Positions 1 through 6,704 are shown, counted from the first letter of the stretch. The stretch: DNA of 13,302 nt from Poindextera sp041691315 (GCA_041691315.1 JBEPUW010000080.1:1-13302), one strand, 5' to 3'. Notes: generated from the sequence alone by a model not told the origin. Numbers and translations: made by a program.

Positions 1-412
1 CGTCGTGGCCGTGGTCGGTGAAGGGGTCGAGCGCCACGTCGCACATGATCCCGACTTCCGGCGCGGCGTCCTTCATGGCCTTCACGGCGTTGGCGATCAG
101 GCCGCTCGGGTCGTGGGCGAGCGTCCCGGCGGCGTCCTTCTTGGCGCCGTCGATATGCGGGAAGACGGCGATGGCGGGGATCCCCAGGGCGCGGGCTTCC
201 TTGGCCGCGGCGGCGCAGCCTTTCACCGACAGGCGGCTGACGCCCGGCATCGAGCCCACCGGAATCTCGCCTTCACCCTCGTGCACCACCATCGACCAGA
301 TCAGGTCGGCGGGCGTCAGGACCGTCTCGCGGACCAGGCGGCGGATCCAGTCGGCCTGGCGCAGGCGACGCAGGCGGAGCGCTGGGTAGGCGGCGAGGGG
401 TGCTTTGGTCAT
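1..412 (-). CDS. hemB: Delta-aminolevulinic acid dehydratase (porphobilinogen synthase), N-terminal part; gene continues past the left edge
   Basis: HemB condenses two 5-aminolevulinate molecules to porphobilinogen, the second committed step of cytoplasmic tetrapyrrole synthesis. Reading the minus strand from the ATG at 412-410 gives 137 codons with no stop before the edge. Visible family features are the Arg-rich start with RRLVRETVLTPADLIW (about residues 24-39), the SMPGVSRLSV block (about 54-63), GIPAIAVFP and CDVALDPFTDHGHD at the end. In that last stretch the positions of the three zinc-binding cysteines of E. coli-type enzymes are occupied by Ala, Asp and Asp. This is the pattern of the magnesium-type, non-zinc enzymes of rhizobia and pseudomonads. 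The catalytic lysines lie outside the window. The gene is divergent from the acyl-CoA dehydrogenase across 84 bases. The identification is firm; only the 3' part is missing. Confidence 0.95.
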   Translation of the reverse strand, partial: MTKAPLAAYPALRLRRLRQADWIRRLVRETVLTPADLIWSMVVHEGEGEIPVGSMPGVSRLSVKGCAAAAKEARALGIPAIAVFPHIDGAKKDAAGTLAHDPSGLIANAVKAMKDAAPEVGIMCDVALDPFTDHGHD

Positions 413-496
413 GCACGGCGTTTGAACCCGATGGCGGCCCGCGCGCAAGTCCTGGACGATTGACAGGGCGGCTCTGCGGAGCGAGTTGCCGGACCC

Positions 497-1636
497 ATGG
501 ATTTCAACCTGACCGACGACCAGCGCGCCATCGAGGACGCCGCCCGCGCCTTCGCCGCCGCCGAGTTCGCCCCGCACTCCGCTCGCTGGGACGCCGAGAA
601 GCATTTCCCCGTCGACGCCTTGCGCAAGGCCGCCGAGATGGGATTCGCCGGGCTCTATGTGGCCGAGGACGTGGGCGGCTCGGCGCTCAGCCGCCTCGAC
701 GCCTCGATCGTCTTCGAGCAGCTCTCCTACGGCGATGTCTCGACTGCGGCCTTCATCTCGATCCACAATATGGCGTCCTGGATGATCGACCGGTTCGGTT
801 CGGACGAGCTTCGGCGCCGCTACCTGCCGCGGCTCACCACCATGGAGCTGATCGCCTCCTATTGCCTGACCGAGCCCGGCTCCGGGTCGGATGCCGCCGC
901 GCTCGCCACCACGGCGAAGAAGGACGGCGATCACTACGTCCTGAACGGCGCCAAGGCCTTCATCTCCGGCGCGGGGGCGTCGGACATCTACGTCGTGATG
1001 GTGCGCACCGGCGGGCCGGGCGCGAAGGGCATCTCGGCGCTGGTGGTGGAGAACGGGACGCCCGGCCTCTCCTTCGGGGCGCAGGAGAAGAAGCTCGGTT
1101 GGAACTCCCAGCCCACGGCCCAGGTGAATTTCGACGACTGCCGCGTGCCCGTGGCCAATCGTATCGGCGCGGAAGGCGACGGTTTCCGCTTCGCCATGGC
1201 CGGGCTCGACGGCGGGCGGATCAACATCGCCTCCTGTTCGCTGGGCGGCGCGGGCCTGGCGCTCGACACGGCCAAGGCGCACCTGGAAACCCGCAAGCAG
1301 TTCGGCAATCCGCTGAAGGATTTCCAAGGCCTGCAATGGCGCCTGGCGGACATGGCCACCGAGCTCGACGCCGCCCGGTTGATGGTGCGGCGCGCGGCGC
1401 ACGCGCTCGACAACCGAGACCCCAAGGCCACCCAGTATTGCGCCATGGCCAAGCGGTTGGCCACCGACACCGGCTTCGAGGTGGCCAACCAGGCGTTGCA
1501 ACTGCACGGTGGCTACGGCTACCTGCAGGACTTCCCCCTGGAACGGATCGTCCGCGACCTGCGGGTCCATCAGATCCTGGAAGGCACCAACGAGATCATG
1601 CGGGTGATCACCGCGCGGGAGCTGTTCCGGCAATGA
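497..1636 (+). CDS. Acyl-CoA dehydrogenase, probably isobutyryl-CoA dehydrogenase (valine degradation)
   Basis: This FAD enzyme of 379 residues oxidises a short branched acyl-CoA to its enoyl-CoA and passes electrons to electron-transferring flavoprotein. It has the full family length and domain order: N-terminal helical domain, then YCLTEPGSGSD (residues 122-132, flavin/substrate signature), a middle beta domain, and a C-terminal helical domain with LDGGRINIAS (237-246) and RKQFGNPL (266-273). The expected catalytic base is Glu362 in ILEGTNEIMR. The call of isobutyryl-CoA specificity rests on resemblance to the ACAD8 group and on the next genes, a 3-hydroxyisobutyryl-CoA hydrolase and mmsB; 2-methylbutyryl-CoA or another short-chain substrate cannot be excluded. 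A weak GGAG lies at 478-481. The stop overlaps the next start as ATGA. Confidence 0.93.
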   Translation: MDFNLTDDQRAIEDAARAFAAAEFAPHSARWDAEKHFPVDALRKAAEMGFAGLYVAEDVGGSALSRLDASIVFEQLSYGDVSTAAFISIHNMASWMIDRFGSDELRRRYLPRLTTMELIASYCLTEPGSGSDAAALATTAKKDGDHYVLNGAKAFISGAGASDIYVVMVRTGGPGAKGISALVVENGTPGLSFGAQEKKLGWNSQPTAQVNFDDCRVPVANRIGAEGDGFRFAMAGLDGGRINIASCSLGGAGLALDTAKAHLETRKQFGNPLKDFQGLQWRLADMATELDAARLMVRRAAHALDNRDPKATQYCAMAKRLATDTGFEVANQALQLHGGYGYLQDFPLERIVRDLRVHQILEGTNEIMRVITARELFRQ

Positions 1637-2685
1637 GTGACGAACCGGAAGTCCTGGTCCGTATCGAGGGCGCGGTAGGGCGGATCACGCTCAACCGGCC
1701 GCAGGCGCTGCATGCGCTCACCACCAACATGGTGCGGCTGATCACCGACGCCCTGGTCACCTGGATCGATAGTCCAGCGATCGAGCTGGTGCTGATCGAC
1801 CATGCCGGCGAGCGCGGCTTCTGCGCCGGCGGCGACATCCGAATGCTGGCGGCCAGCGGGGCGGGCGACGGGCGGGAGGCGCGGGAGTTCTTCTTCACCG
1901 AATACCGCCTGAACAGCCTGCTGCACGACTATCCGAAGACCCTGGTGGCGATCATGGACGGGGTGACCATGGGCGGCGGGGTGGGGCTCTCGCGGCCCTG
2001 CCGGTTCCGGGTGGCCACCGAGCGGACCACCTTCGCCATGCCGGAGACCGGCATCGGCCTTTTCCCCGACGTCGGCGGGGGCTGGTACCTGTCGCGGATG
2101 AGCGACCGCGTCGGCCTGTGGCTGGCGCTGACGGGCGCGCGGATCAAGGCTGCCGACTGCGAGCTCACCTGCCTGGCCACCGACTATGTGGAGAGCGCCC
2201 AGCTTCCCGCCCTGAAGGCGGCCATCGTGGCCGAGCCGAACGCCATCGAGACGCTGCTCACCGAGTTCGAGGGCGACGCCGGCCGGCCGGTCCTGGCCGC
2301 CCACCAGGACGAGATCGCGCGCCTCTTCGCCGGCGACAGCGTCGAGGCGATCGTGGCGAACCTCAAGGCGGCCGACAGCGACTGGGCGCGCGAGCAGCTG
2401 GCGATCCTGGCGACCAAGTCGCCGCAGACGATGAAGGTCACCTTCCGCCAGCTGAAGCTGGGCGGGTCGATGAAGACCTTCGCCGAGAACATGGCCATGG
2501 AATACCGGATCGGCGCGCGCGTCGTGCAGCGGCACGACTTCCTGGAAGGCGTCCGCGCCGTCATCGTCGACAAGGACAATGCGCCGAAGTGGGATCCGCC
2601 GACCCTCGAGGGTGTCGACGAGGCGCTGCTGGACGGCATTTTCGCACCGCTACCTTCCGTTGAGGAGTGGACACCCCTACCTTGA
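1633..2685 (+). CDS. 3-hydroxyisobutyryl-CoA hydrolase (enoyl-CoA hydratase/isomerase superfamily)
   Basis: This crotonase-fold protein of 350 residues is expected to hydrolyse 3-hydroxyisobutyryl-CoA to free 3-hydroxyisobutyrate in valine degradation. Visible motifs are ERGFCAGGDIR (60-70), VTMGGGVGLS (111-120, oxyanion region) and FAMPETGIGLFPDVGGG (134-150). The last contains Glu138 and Asp146, spaced 8 residues apart like the catalytic Glu/Asp pair of human HIBCH. DFLEGVRAVIVDKD near the C-terminus and the length of 350 (simple hydratases are about 260) separate it from plain enoyl-CoA hydratases. Residues 121-124 read RPCR where the family usually has a V-H-G-x sequence, which is unusual. 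The start ATG overlaps the dehydrogenase stop (ATGA), so the two are translationally coupled. The same frame stays open upstream to 400, but that part lies across the dehydrogenase and is not coding. Confidence 0.92.
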   Translation: MSDEPEVLVRIEGAVGRITLNRPQALHALTTNMVRLITDALVTWIDSPAIELVLIDHAGERGFCAGGDIRMLAASGAGDGREAREFFFTEYRLNSLLHDYPKTLVAIMDGVTMGGGVGLSRPCRFRVATERTTFAMPETGIGLFPDVGGGWYLSRMSDRVGLWLALTGARIKAADCELTCLATDYVESAQLPALKAAIVAEPNAIETLLTEFEGDAGRPVLAAHQDEIARLFAGDSVEAIVANLKAADSDWAREQLAILATKSPQTMKVTFRQLKLGGSMKTFAENMAMEYRIGARVVQRHDFLEGVRAVIVDKDNAPKWDPPTLEGVDEALLDGIFAPLPSVEEWTPLP

Positions 2686-2730
2686 CCGCACGGCGGTATC
2701 CAAACGGGGCCGCTATCGGGAGGACGACGA

Positions 2731-3486
2731 ATGAAATCCAAGCTGTTTTTGGCGGCGGCGCTGGCCGTGGCCGTGACCGCTGGCGGGGCCTACGCCAAGC
2801 CGGACGCCAACCAGATGGCCGCGGTGGCCGACAAGGCCCGGCCCGAGGCCGACACCAAGCGCGACGCGGACCGCAAGCCCGCCGAGATGCTTGAGTTCGC
2901 CGGTGTGAAGCAGGGCCAGACCGTCGTCGACCTGATCCCGGGCGGCGGCTATTTCACCCGCATCTTCTCCAAGGCCGTGGGGCCGAAGGGCGTGGTCTAC
3001 GCCGTCAGCGGTCCGCCGCGTCCGGCCGATCCCTCCAAGCCCGCGCCCCCGCCGCCCGCGCAGGATACCATCGCGGCCGACGCGAACTATTCGAACGTTA
3101 AGTCAATGCACGCCCCGCTGGCCGGCGGCCTGCAGATTCCGACCAAGGCTGACGTCGTGTGGACCGCGCAGAACTACCACGACGTCAAGAACGTCCCGAA
3201 CATCGACATGCTGGCCTTCGACAAGGCGATTTTCGACTCGCTGAAGCCCGGCGGCGTGTTCGTGGTGCTCGATCACGTCGCGGCGCCCGGCGCCACGGTC
3301 ACCAACACGCTCCACCGCATCGATCCGGCGGTGGTGAAGAAGGAAGTCGAGGCCGCCGGTTTCAAGTTCGAAGGCGAGAGCAAGGCCCTGGCCAGCGCTG
3401 CCGACGATCACACCAAGGCGGTCTTCGATCCGTCCTTGCGGGGCCATACGGACCAGTTCATCTACAAGTTCCGTAAGCCCAAGTAA
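2731..3486 (+). CDS. Exported class I SAM-dependent methyltransferase-like protein (COG4798-like)
   Basis: This 251-residue protein begins with a typical Sec signal peptide: Lys at 2 and 4, a hydrophobic stretch at about 5-19, and A-Y-A at 20-22 giving likely cleavage before Lys23. There is no lipobox cysteine. The mature part has a Rossmann methyltransferase layout: TVVDLIPGGGYFTRIFS (64-80) as SAM motif I, a proline-rich loop at about 95-110, DVVWTAQNYHDV (141-152), LKPGGVFVVLDH (171-182) and an EAAGFKFEGES segment (207-217). It matches what I recall of a family annotated 'predicted methyltransferase' whose members carry signal peptides. Substrate and activity are unknown, and SAM is not normally available in the periplasm. 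A strong GGGAGGA lies at 2718-2724. The next gene, mmsB, starts 22 bases downstream, which suggests co-transcription. Confidence 0.82.
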   Translation: MKSKLFLAAALAVAVTAGGAYAKPDANQMAAVADKARPEADTKRDADRKPAEMLEFAGVKQGQTVVDLIPGGGYFTRIFSKAVGPKGVVYAVSGPPRPADPSKPAPPPPAQDTIAADANYSNVKSMHAPLAGGLQIPTKADVVWTAQNYHDVKNVPNIDMLAFDKAIFDSLKPGGVFVVLDHVAAPGATVTNTLHRIDPAVVKKEVEAAGFKFEGESKALASAADDHTKAVFDPSLRGHTDQFIYKFRKPK

Positions 3487-3508
3487 GCATCTGATCTAGA
3501 GGACTTCC

Positions 3509-4399
3509 ATGACCCGCATCGCCTTCATCGGCCTGGGCAATATGGGCGGCGGCATGGCCGCCAACCAGGCCAAGGCGGGTCATGAGGTCCTGGCTTTCGA
3601 CCTGTCGGCCGCCGCCCTCGAAAAGGCGGTGGCCGCGGGCTGCCAGGCGGCGGGCTCGGCGGCCGCGGCGGTCAAAGAGGCTGACGCGATCATCACCATG
3701 CTGCCGGCCGGCCAGCACGTCCGCGCCGTCTATGCGAACGAGATCATCCCCAACGCGAGGCCCGGCGCGTTGCTGATCGACTGCTCGACGATCGATGTGG
3801 AGAGCGCCCGCGCGGTCGCCGTCCAGGTGACCGAGGCGGGTTTCCGCTTTGCCGACGCGCCGGTGTCCGGCGGACAGGCCGGCGCAGAGGCCGGGACGCT
3901 CGCTTTCATGGTCGGCTGCGCCGAGGCGGACTTCGCCGCGGTCGAGGCGCTGATCGGGCCGATGGCGCGCGCGGTGATCCGGGCCGGCGACCACGGCGCG
4001 GGCCAGGCCGCCAAGATCTGCAACAACATGGTGCTGGGTGCGACGATGATCGCGACCTGCGAGGCTTTCGCCCTGGCGGAGAAGCTGGGTCTCGACCCCG
4101 AGCGCTTCTATGAGATCGCGTCCAAGTCCTCCGGCCAGAGCTGGAGCCTGACCAGCTATTGCCCCTGGCCGGGCCCAGTGCCGGCCGCGCCGTCGAACCG
4201 CGACTACGAAGGCGGATTCGCCACCGCGATGATGCTGAAGGACCTGAAACTCGCCCAGGAAGCCGCCGCCAAGGCGGGCGCTGCGACCCCGCTCGGCGCG
4301 CAAGCCGAGGGGCTTTACGCCCTGTTCGACCGGCTGGGTGGCGGGGCCAAGGACTTCTCGGCGATCCTGGAGCTATTCCGGGGACATGCGCCGACCTGA
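3509..4399 (+). CDS. mmsB: 3-hydroxyisobutyrate dehydrogenase
   Basis: This 296-residue enzyme of the beta-hydroxyacid dehydrogenase family oxidises 3-hydroxyisobutyrate to methylmalonate semialdehyde with NAD+ in valine degradation. The N-terminal Rossmann domain opens with FIGLGNMGGGMA (6-17, GxGxxG). Substrate-binding DAPVSGGQAGAEAGT lies at 116-130. The expected catalytic lysine is Lys169 in GAGQAAKICNN, and MLKDLKLA (242-249) is the C-terminal signature. The length matches the family. AGAGGA at 3498-3503 supports the start. It completes the dehydrogenase-hydrolase-dehydrogenase order of the pathway. The next enzyme, methylmalonate semialdehyde dehydrogenase (mmsA), is not in the window. 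Related family members (tartronate semialdehyde or 6-phosphogluconate-like reductases) are less likely given the neighbours. Confidence 0.93.
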   Translation: MTRIAFIGLGNMGGGMAANQAKAGHEVLAFDLSAAALEKAVAAGCQAAGSAAAAVKEADAIITMLPAGQHVRAVYANEIIPNARPGALLIDCSTIDVESARAVAVQVTEAGFRFADAPVSGGQAGAEAGTLAFMVGCAEADFAAVEALIGPMARAVIRAGDHGAGQAAKICNNMVLGATMIATCEAFALAEKLGLDPERFYEIASKSSGQSWSLTSYCPWPGPVPAAPSNRDYEGGFATAMMLKDLKLAQEAAAKAGAATPLGAQAEGLYALFDRLGGGAKDFSAILELFRGHAPT

Positions 4400-4402
4400 A
4401 AT

Positions 4403-4431
4403 TTGGAGTAAGTAACCGCTGTTCATAAAAT
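4403..4431 (+). promoter_or_regulatory. Candidate promoter for hemA
   Basis: TTGGAG at 4403-4408 and TAAAAT at 4426-4431 are separated by exactly 17 bases, a fair sigma-70-type match in the most AT-rich patch of this region, just after the mmsB stop. Transcription would begin near 4438 and leave a leader of about 130 bases before hemA. GTAAC at 4412-4416 and its inverted copy GTTAC at 4442-4446 flank the -10; these 5-base arms may be chance. I see no TTGAT-N4-ATCAA Fnr-type box. Confidence 0.4.
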
Positions 4432-4459
4432 ACGCGCGTCCGTTACCAAAGGTCATGTT

Positions 4460-4497
4460 CCGCGGCGCCCAGCGTTATGGACAACGTCCGCCCGCGG
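4460..4497 (+). other. Possible stem-loop in the hemA leader
   Basis: CCGCGG at 4460-4465 can pair with CCGCGG at 4492-4497. Inside that, GCGTT (4472-4476) can pair with AACGT (4483-4487), with a G-U closing pair, around the loop ATGGAC. A second possible pairing further down, ACCCGG (4505-4510) with CCGGGT (4557-4562), would cover the likely ribosome-binding site of hemA. In DNA this GC-rich such pairings arise often by chance, so this is a candidate only. It matches no riboswitch class that I recognise. Confidence 0.25.
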
Positions 4498-4571
4498 TGC
4501 GAAAACCCGGGCGCATCAGAGGGAACCGGCTACCGCGCAAGACGTCGAACGCGGGACCGGGTGACAAGTCG

Positions 4572-5798
4572 ATGGATTACAAGGCCGCATTCGCCAGCGC
4601 TCTTGAGAGCATCCGCGCCGAAGGGCGTTACCGGGTGTTCGCCGACCTGAAGCGGCATCGCGGGAACTTTCCGCGGGCGACCTGGACGCGCGGCGACGGA
4701 TCCGAGGCCGAGGTCGTGGTCTGGTGTTCCAATGACTACCTGGGCCAGGGCCAGAACCCCGTGGTCACCGAGGCCATGAAGAAGGCCATCGACGAAGCCG
4801 GCGCAGGCTCCGGCGGCACCCGCAACATCTCGGGCACGACCCACTATCACGTGGAGCTGGAGCGCGAACTCGCCGACCTCCACCAGAAGGAAGCGGCGCT
4901 GCTCTTCACATCGGGCTACGTGTCCAACGAGGCTTCGCTCACCACGCTCTACAAGATCCTGCCGGGCCTGATCATCTTCTCCGATGCGCTGAACCACAAT
5001 TCGATGATCAGCGGCATCCGCAACGGCAAGGGCGCGCGGCACATCTTCCGCCACAACGACCTTGAGCATCTCGAGGAGCTGCTGGCCGCCGCGGACCCCG
5101 CCGCGCCCAAGCTGATCGCCTTCGAGAGCGTCTATTCCATGGACGGCGACGTGGCCGACCTGCCCGGGACCGTGGCGCTGGCCAAGAAATACGGCGCCAT
5201 GACCTACCTCGACGAGGTCCACGCGGTCGGCATGTACGGCCCGCGCGGCGCCGGCGTCGCCGAGCGCGACGGGGTGATGGACCAGATCGACATCGTCGAG
5301 GGCACGCTTGGCAAGGCGTTCGGCGTCATGGGTGGCTATATCGCCGCCGACGCGATGATCGTCGACGCGATCCGCAGCTTCGCCGACGGCTTCATCTTCA
5401 CCACCTCGACCCCGCCGGCGCTGGCCGCGGGCGCTGTCGCCTCGATCCGCTACCTGAAAGAACACAACGAGATCCGCATCGCCCACCAGGAGCGCGCGGC
5501 CTCGCTGAAGGCGCGTCTGATCAAGGCCGGCCTGCCGGTAATGCCGTCGGTCTGCCACATCGTGCCGGTGCTGGTGGGCGACGCCGTCCACTGCAAGCTG
5601 ATCAGCGACATTCTGCTCGAGGACCACGGCATCTACGTCCAGCCGATCAACTATCCGACCGTGCCGCGCGGCACCGAGCGGCTACGCTTCACGCCGTCGC
5701 CCGCCCACACCGACGAGATGATGGACGCGCTGGTCGCGGCCCTGGAGACGCTCTGGGTCCGTTGCAACGTCCAGCGGGTCGGCGGCGTCGCCGCCTAG
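4572..5798 (+). CDS. hemA: 5-aminolevulinate synthase (C4/Shemin pathway)
   Basis: HemA is the PLP enzyme that condenses glycine and succinyl-CoA to 5-aminolevulinate, the first step of haem and corrinoid synthesis in alphaproteobacteria. The 408 residues carry the full set of motifs: RYRVFADLKRHRGNFPRA (19-36), CSNDYLGQGQNPV (52-64), GAGSGGTRNISGTTHYH (77-93), SDALNHNSMISGIR (137-150), YLDEVHAVGMYG (212-223) and GTLGKAFGVMGGY (244-256). Lys248 is the Schiff-base lysine and has the same number as in the Rhodobacter enzyme. The start at 4572 was chosen because the family begins with M-D-Y just before this point. An in-frame ATG at 4455 would add 39 residues with no family resemblance. GGGTGA at 4559-4564 is a modest ribosome-binding site. 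The gene has its own leader after mmsB and is convergent with the mucR operon. Confidence 0.96.
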   Translation: MDYKAAFASALESIRAEGRYRVFADLKRHRGNFPRATWTRGDGSEAEVVVWCSNDYLGQGQNPVVTEAMKKAIDEAGAGSGGTRNISGTTHYHVELERELADLHQKEAALLFTSGYVSNEASLTTLYKILPGLIIFSDALNHNSMISGIRNGKGARHIFRHNDLEHLEELLAAADPAAPKLIAFESVYSMDGDVADLPGTVALAKKYGAMTYLDEVHAVGMYGPRGAGVAERDGVMDQIDIVEGTLGKAFGVMGGYIAADAMIVDAIRSFADGFIFTTSTPPALAAGAVASIRYLKEHNEIRIAHQERAASLKARLIKAGLPVMPSVCHIVPVLVGDAVHCKLISDILLEDHGIYVQPINYPTVPRGTERLRFTPSPAHTDEMMDALVAALETLWVRCNVQRVGGVAA

Positions 5799-5816
5799 GT
5801 CGCCAACAGGGGAGAC

Positions 5817-5834
5817 GCGCCCTTCAAGAGGCGC
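5817..5834. terminator. Weak hairpin between convergent hemA and the mucR operon
   Basis: GCGCC (5817-5821) and GGCGC (5830-5834) are inverted copies around an 8-base loop in the 65-base gap between two convergent genes. There is no T-run on either side, so it is not a textbook intrinsic terminator. Position is the main argument for it. Confidence 0.25.
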
Positions 5835-5863
5835 AGCACCTCGTACCGGGCGTTTTCCGCGGA

Positions 5864-6097
5864 CTAGTCGTCGGCGGCGCGGCAGGAGGCGGTCCAGCCG
5901 CCGGCGAAGGTGCGGACCATGTCCACCGACAGGTCGTGGAGCGCGCCGCGCGTCTCGATATTGAACCGGTCGCCGGGCCTGGGCGCATAGGGCGCCTTCG
6001 ACCAGATCACCACCTCACCGGTCCTGGCGAAGTCCTGGTCGAGGATCTCGTAGCCGCTGGCGTTGAAGGCGCGCAGCCCGTCCTGGGAAGCCTGCAT
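5864..6097 (-). CDS. Small uncharacterised protein encoded directly after mucR
   Basis: This 77-residue protein is not one I recognise. It begins MQASQDGLRAF, has no signal peptide, membrane segment or cysteine motif, and is mixed in charge. Its single cysteine is near the end (WTASCRAADD). The middle (EVVIWSKAPYAPRPGDRF) looks beta-rich. It is likely real because its ATG starts only 2 bases after the mucR stop, with AGGA just ahead in the mucR tail, and it ends just before the convergent hemA. That arrangement suggests translational coupling with the regulator. It could be a partner or modulator of MucR or an unrelated passenger; the sequence does not decide. Confidence 0.62.
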   Translation of the reverse strand: MQASQDGLRAFNASGYEILDQDFARTGEVVIWSKAPYAPRPGDRFNIETRGALHDLSVDMVRTFAGGWTASCRAADD

Positions 6098-6099
6098 TC

Positions 6100-6531
6100 C
6101 TATTTCCGCCGCCGGACGCCGCGGCCGAGCCCGATCTTCTTGGCGAAGTCGGAGCGCCGGGCCGCATAGGCGGGCGCGACCATCGGATAGTCGGGGGGCA
6201 AGCCCCAGCGCTTGCGGTATTCGTCGGGACTGAGGTCATAGCGCGAGCGCAGGTAGCGCTTGAGCATCTTGAGTTTCTTGCCGTCCTCCAGGCAGACGAT
6301 GAAGTCCTGCTGGATGCTGCGGCCGATGGAGATGGCCGGCTTGCGGCGCTCTTCGGGCGCAGGCGCAGCGTCGCGCGAGAGGCTCTCCAGCGCCTTGTGG
6401 ACGGTGCGGATGATGTCTGGGACGGCCTCGGCGGTGACGGCGTTACGGCTAACATAGGCCGCGATGATACCGGTGCTCAGCCGCAGCAAATCCTCGCCCG
6501 ACGGGCCCTCCGGATCCGGTCCGATGCTCAT
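6100..6531 (-). CDS. mucR: MucR/Ros-family transcriptional regulator with a degenerate zinc-finger
   Basis: This is a 143-residue DNA-binding regulator. MucR proteins of alphaproteobacteria bind AT-rich sites, oligomerise and act like H-NS; in Caulobacter they take part in cell-cycle transcription. The N-terminal part, LLRLSTGIIAAYVSRN to about residue 50, matches the oligomerisation region. The core CLEDGKKLKMLKRYL (80-94), the SPDEYRKRWGLPPDYPMVAP segment (101-120) and KKIGLGR (131-137) are diagnostic. Cys80 and Asp83 are present at the first two zinc positions. The two histidines of the classic finger are replaced by Tyr93 and by Arg97/Tyr98. A strong GAGGGGGAG ribosome-binding site lies at 6544-6536. 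The gene is divergent from glyA and followed by a coupled 77-residue gene. Confidence 0.94.
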   Translation of the reverse strand: MSIGPDPEGPSGEDLLRLSTGIIAAYVSRNAVTAEAVPDIIRTVHKALESLSRDAAPAPEERRKPAISIGRSIQQDFIVCLEDGKKLKMLKRYLRSRYDLSPDEYRKRWGLPPDYPMVAPAYAARRSDFAKKIGLGRGVRRRK

Positions 6532-6698
6532 CTGGCTCCCCCTCGTCTGGACGCTGCACAGCCCAGCGCAGGTGAACCCTGCATATCAGGCGAAGTTTCA
6601 AACGCGGCTTGCGCGAGATTGTTCCCGGCGATTGCGCAGGCGGTGGAGGGAATGGCGGTTTGGGCGTAAAGAGCGCTCTCCGCTCAGGACTCACCTTC
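6532..6698. promoter_or_regulatory. Divergent control region between mucR and glyA
   Basis: This is the only space available for the promoters of both genes. An AT-richer patch, 6581-6604, holds TTGAAA on the minus strand (6601-6596) but lacks a convincing -10 at normal spacing. AGAGCGCTCT at 6670-6679 is a perfect 10-base palindrome, about 30 bases ahead of the glyA start, and could be an operator or a hairpin base. Its inner GAGCG also repeats inverted as CGCTC at 6681-6685. No known riboswitch is recognised. MucR autoregulation is plausible from the family but no site can be assigned. Confidence 0.35.
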
Positions 6699-6704
6699 GA
6701 AAGG
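6699..6704 (+). promoter_or_regulatory. glyA: Ribosome-binding site that sets the glyA TTG start
   Basis: GAAAGG lies 8 bases ahead of the in-frame TTG at 6713. No ATG or GTG occurs in frame between the divergent control region and the conserved part of GlyA, so this site and the TTG together define the start. Confidence 0.6.

Noticed and set aside
5..463. Plus-strand open frame of 152 codons at the left edge
   Set aside because: It is the shadow of hemB, whose minus-strand translation matches the family from its start codon to the window edge.
460..465. TTGACA as a -35 element for the acyl-CoA dehydrogenase
   Set aside because: The sequence 17 bases downstream (483-488, GAGTTG) is no -10, and the start of transcription would fall almost on the ATG.
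400..1632. Upstream extension of the hydrolase reading frame (761 codons in one frame)
   Set aside because: It lies across the acyl-CoA dehydrogenase in another frame and translates to Arg/Gly-rich text without family resemblance; the hydrolase clearly begins at 1633.
2682..2703. TTGACC at 2682-2687 with GGTATCC downstream as a promoter for the exported methyltransferase gene
   Set aside because: The spacing is short and the -10 match is poor. The gene is equally well explained by read-through from the hydrolase 45 bases upstream.
4455..4571. Longer hemA start at 4455
   Set aside because: The 39 extra residues are basic and unlike HemA, and the proposed leader structure and promoter lie here; the family N-terminus starts at 4572.
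4530..5627. Long open frame of 365 codons antisense to hemA
   Set aside because: High-GC codon bias leaves antisense frames open. The translation is Val/Gly/Asp/His-rich with no motif, while hemA on the other strand is complete and conserved.
5762..6169. Plus-strand frame of 135 codons after hemA
   Set aside because: It runs over the hemA end, the convergent gap and the small minus-strand gene, with no start context or conserved features.
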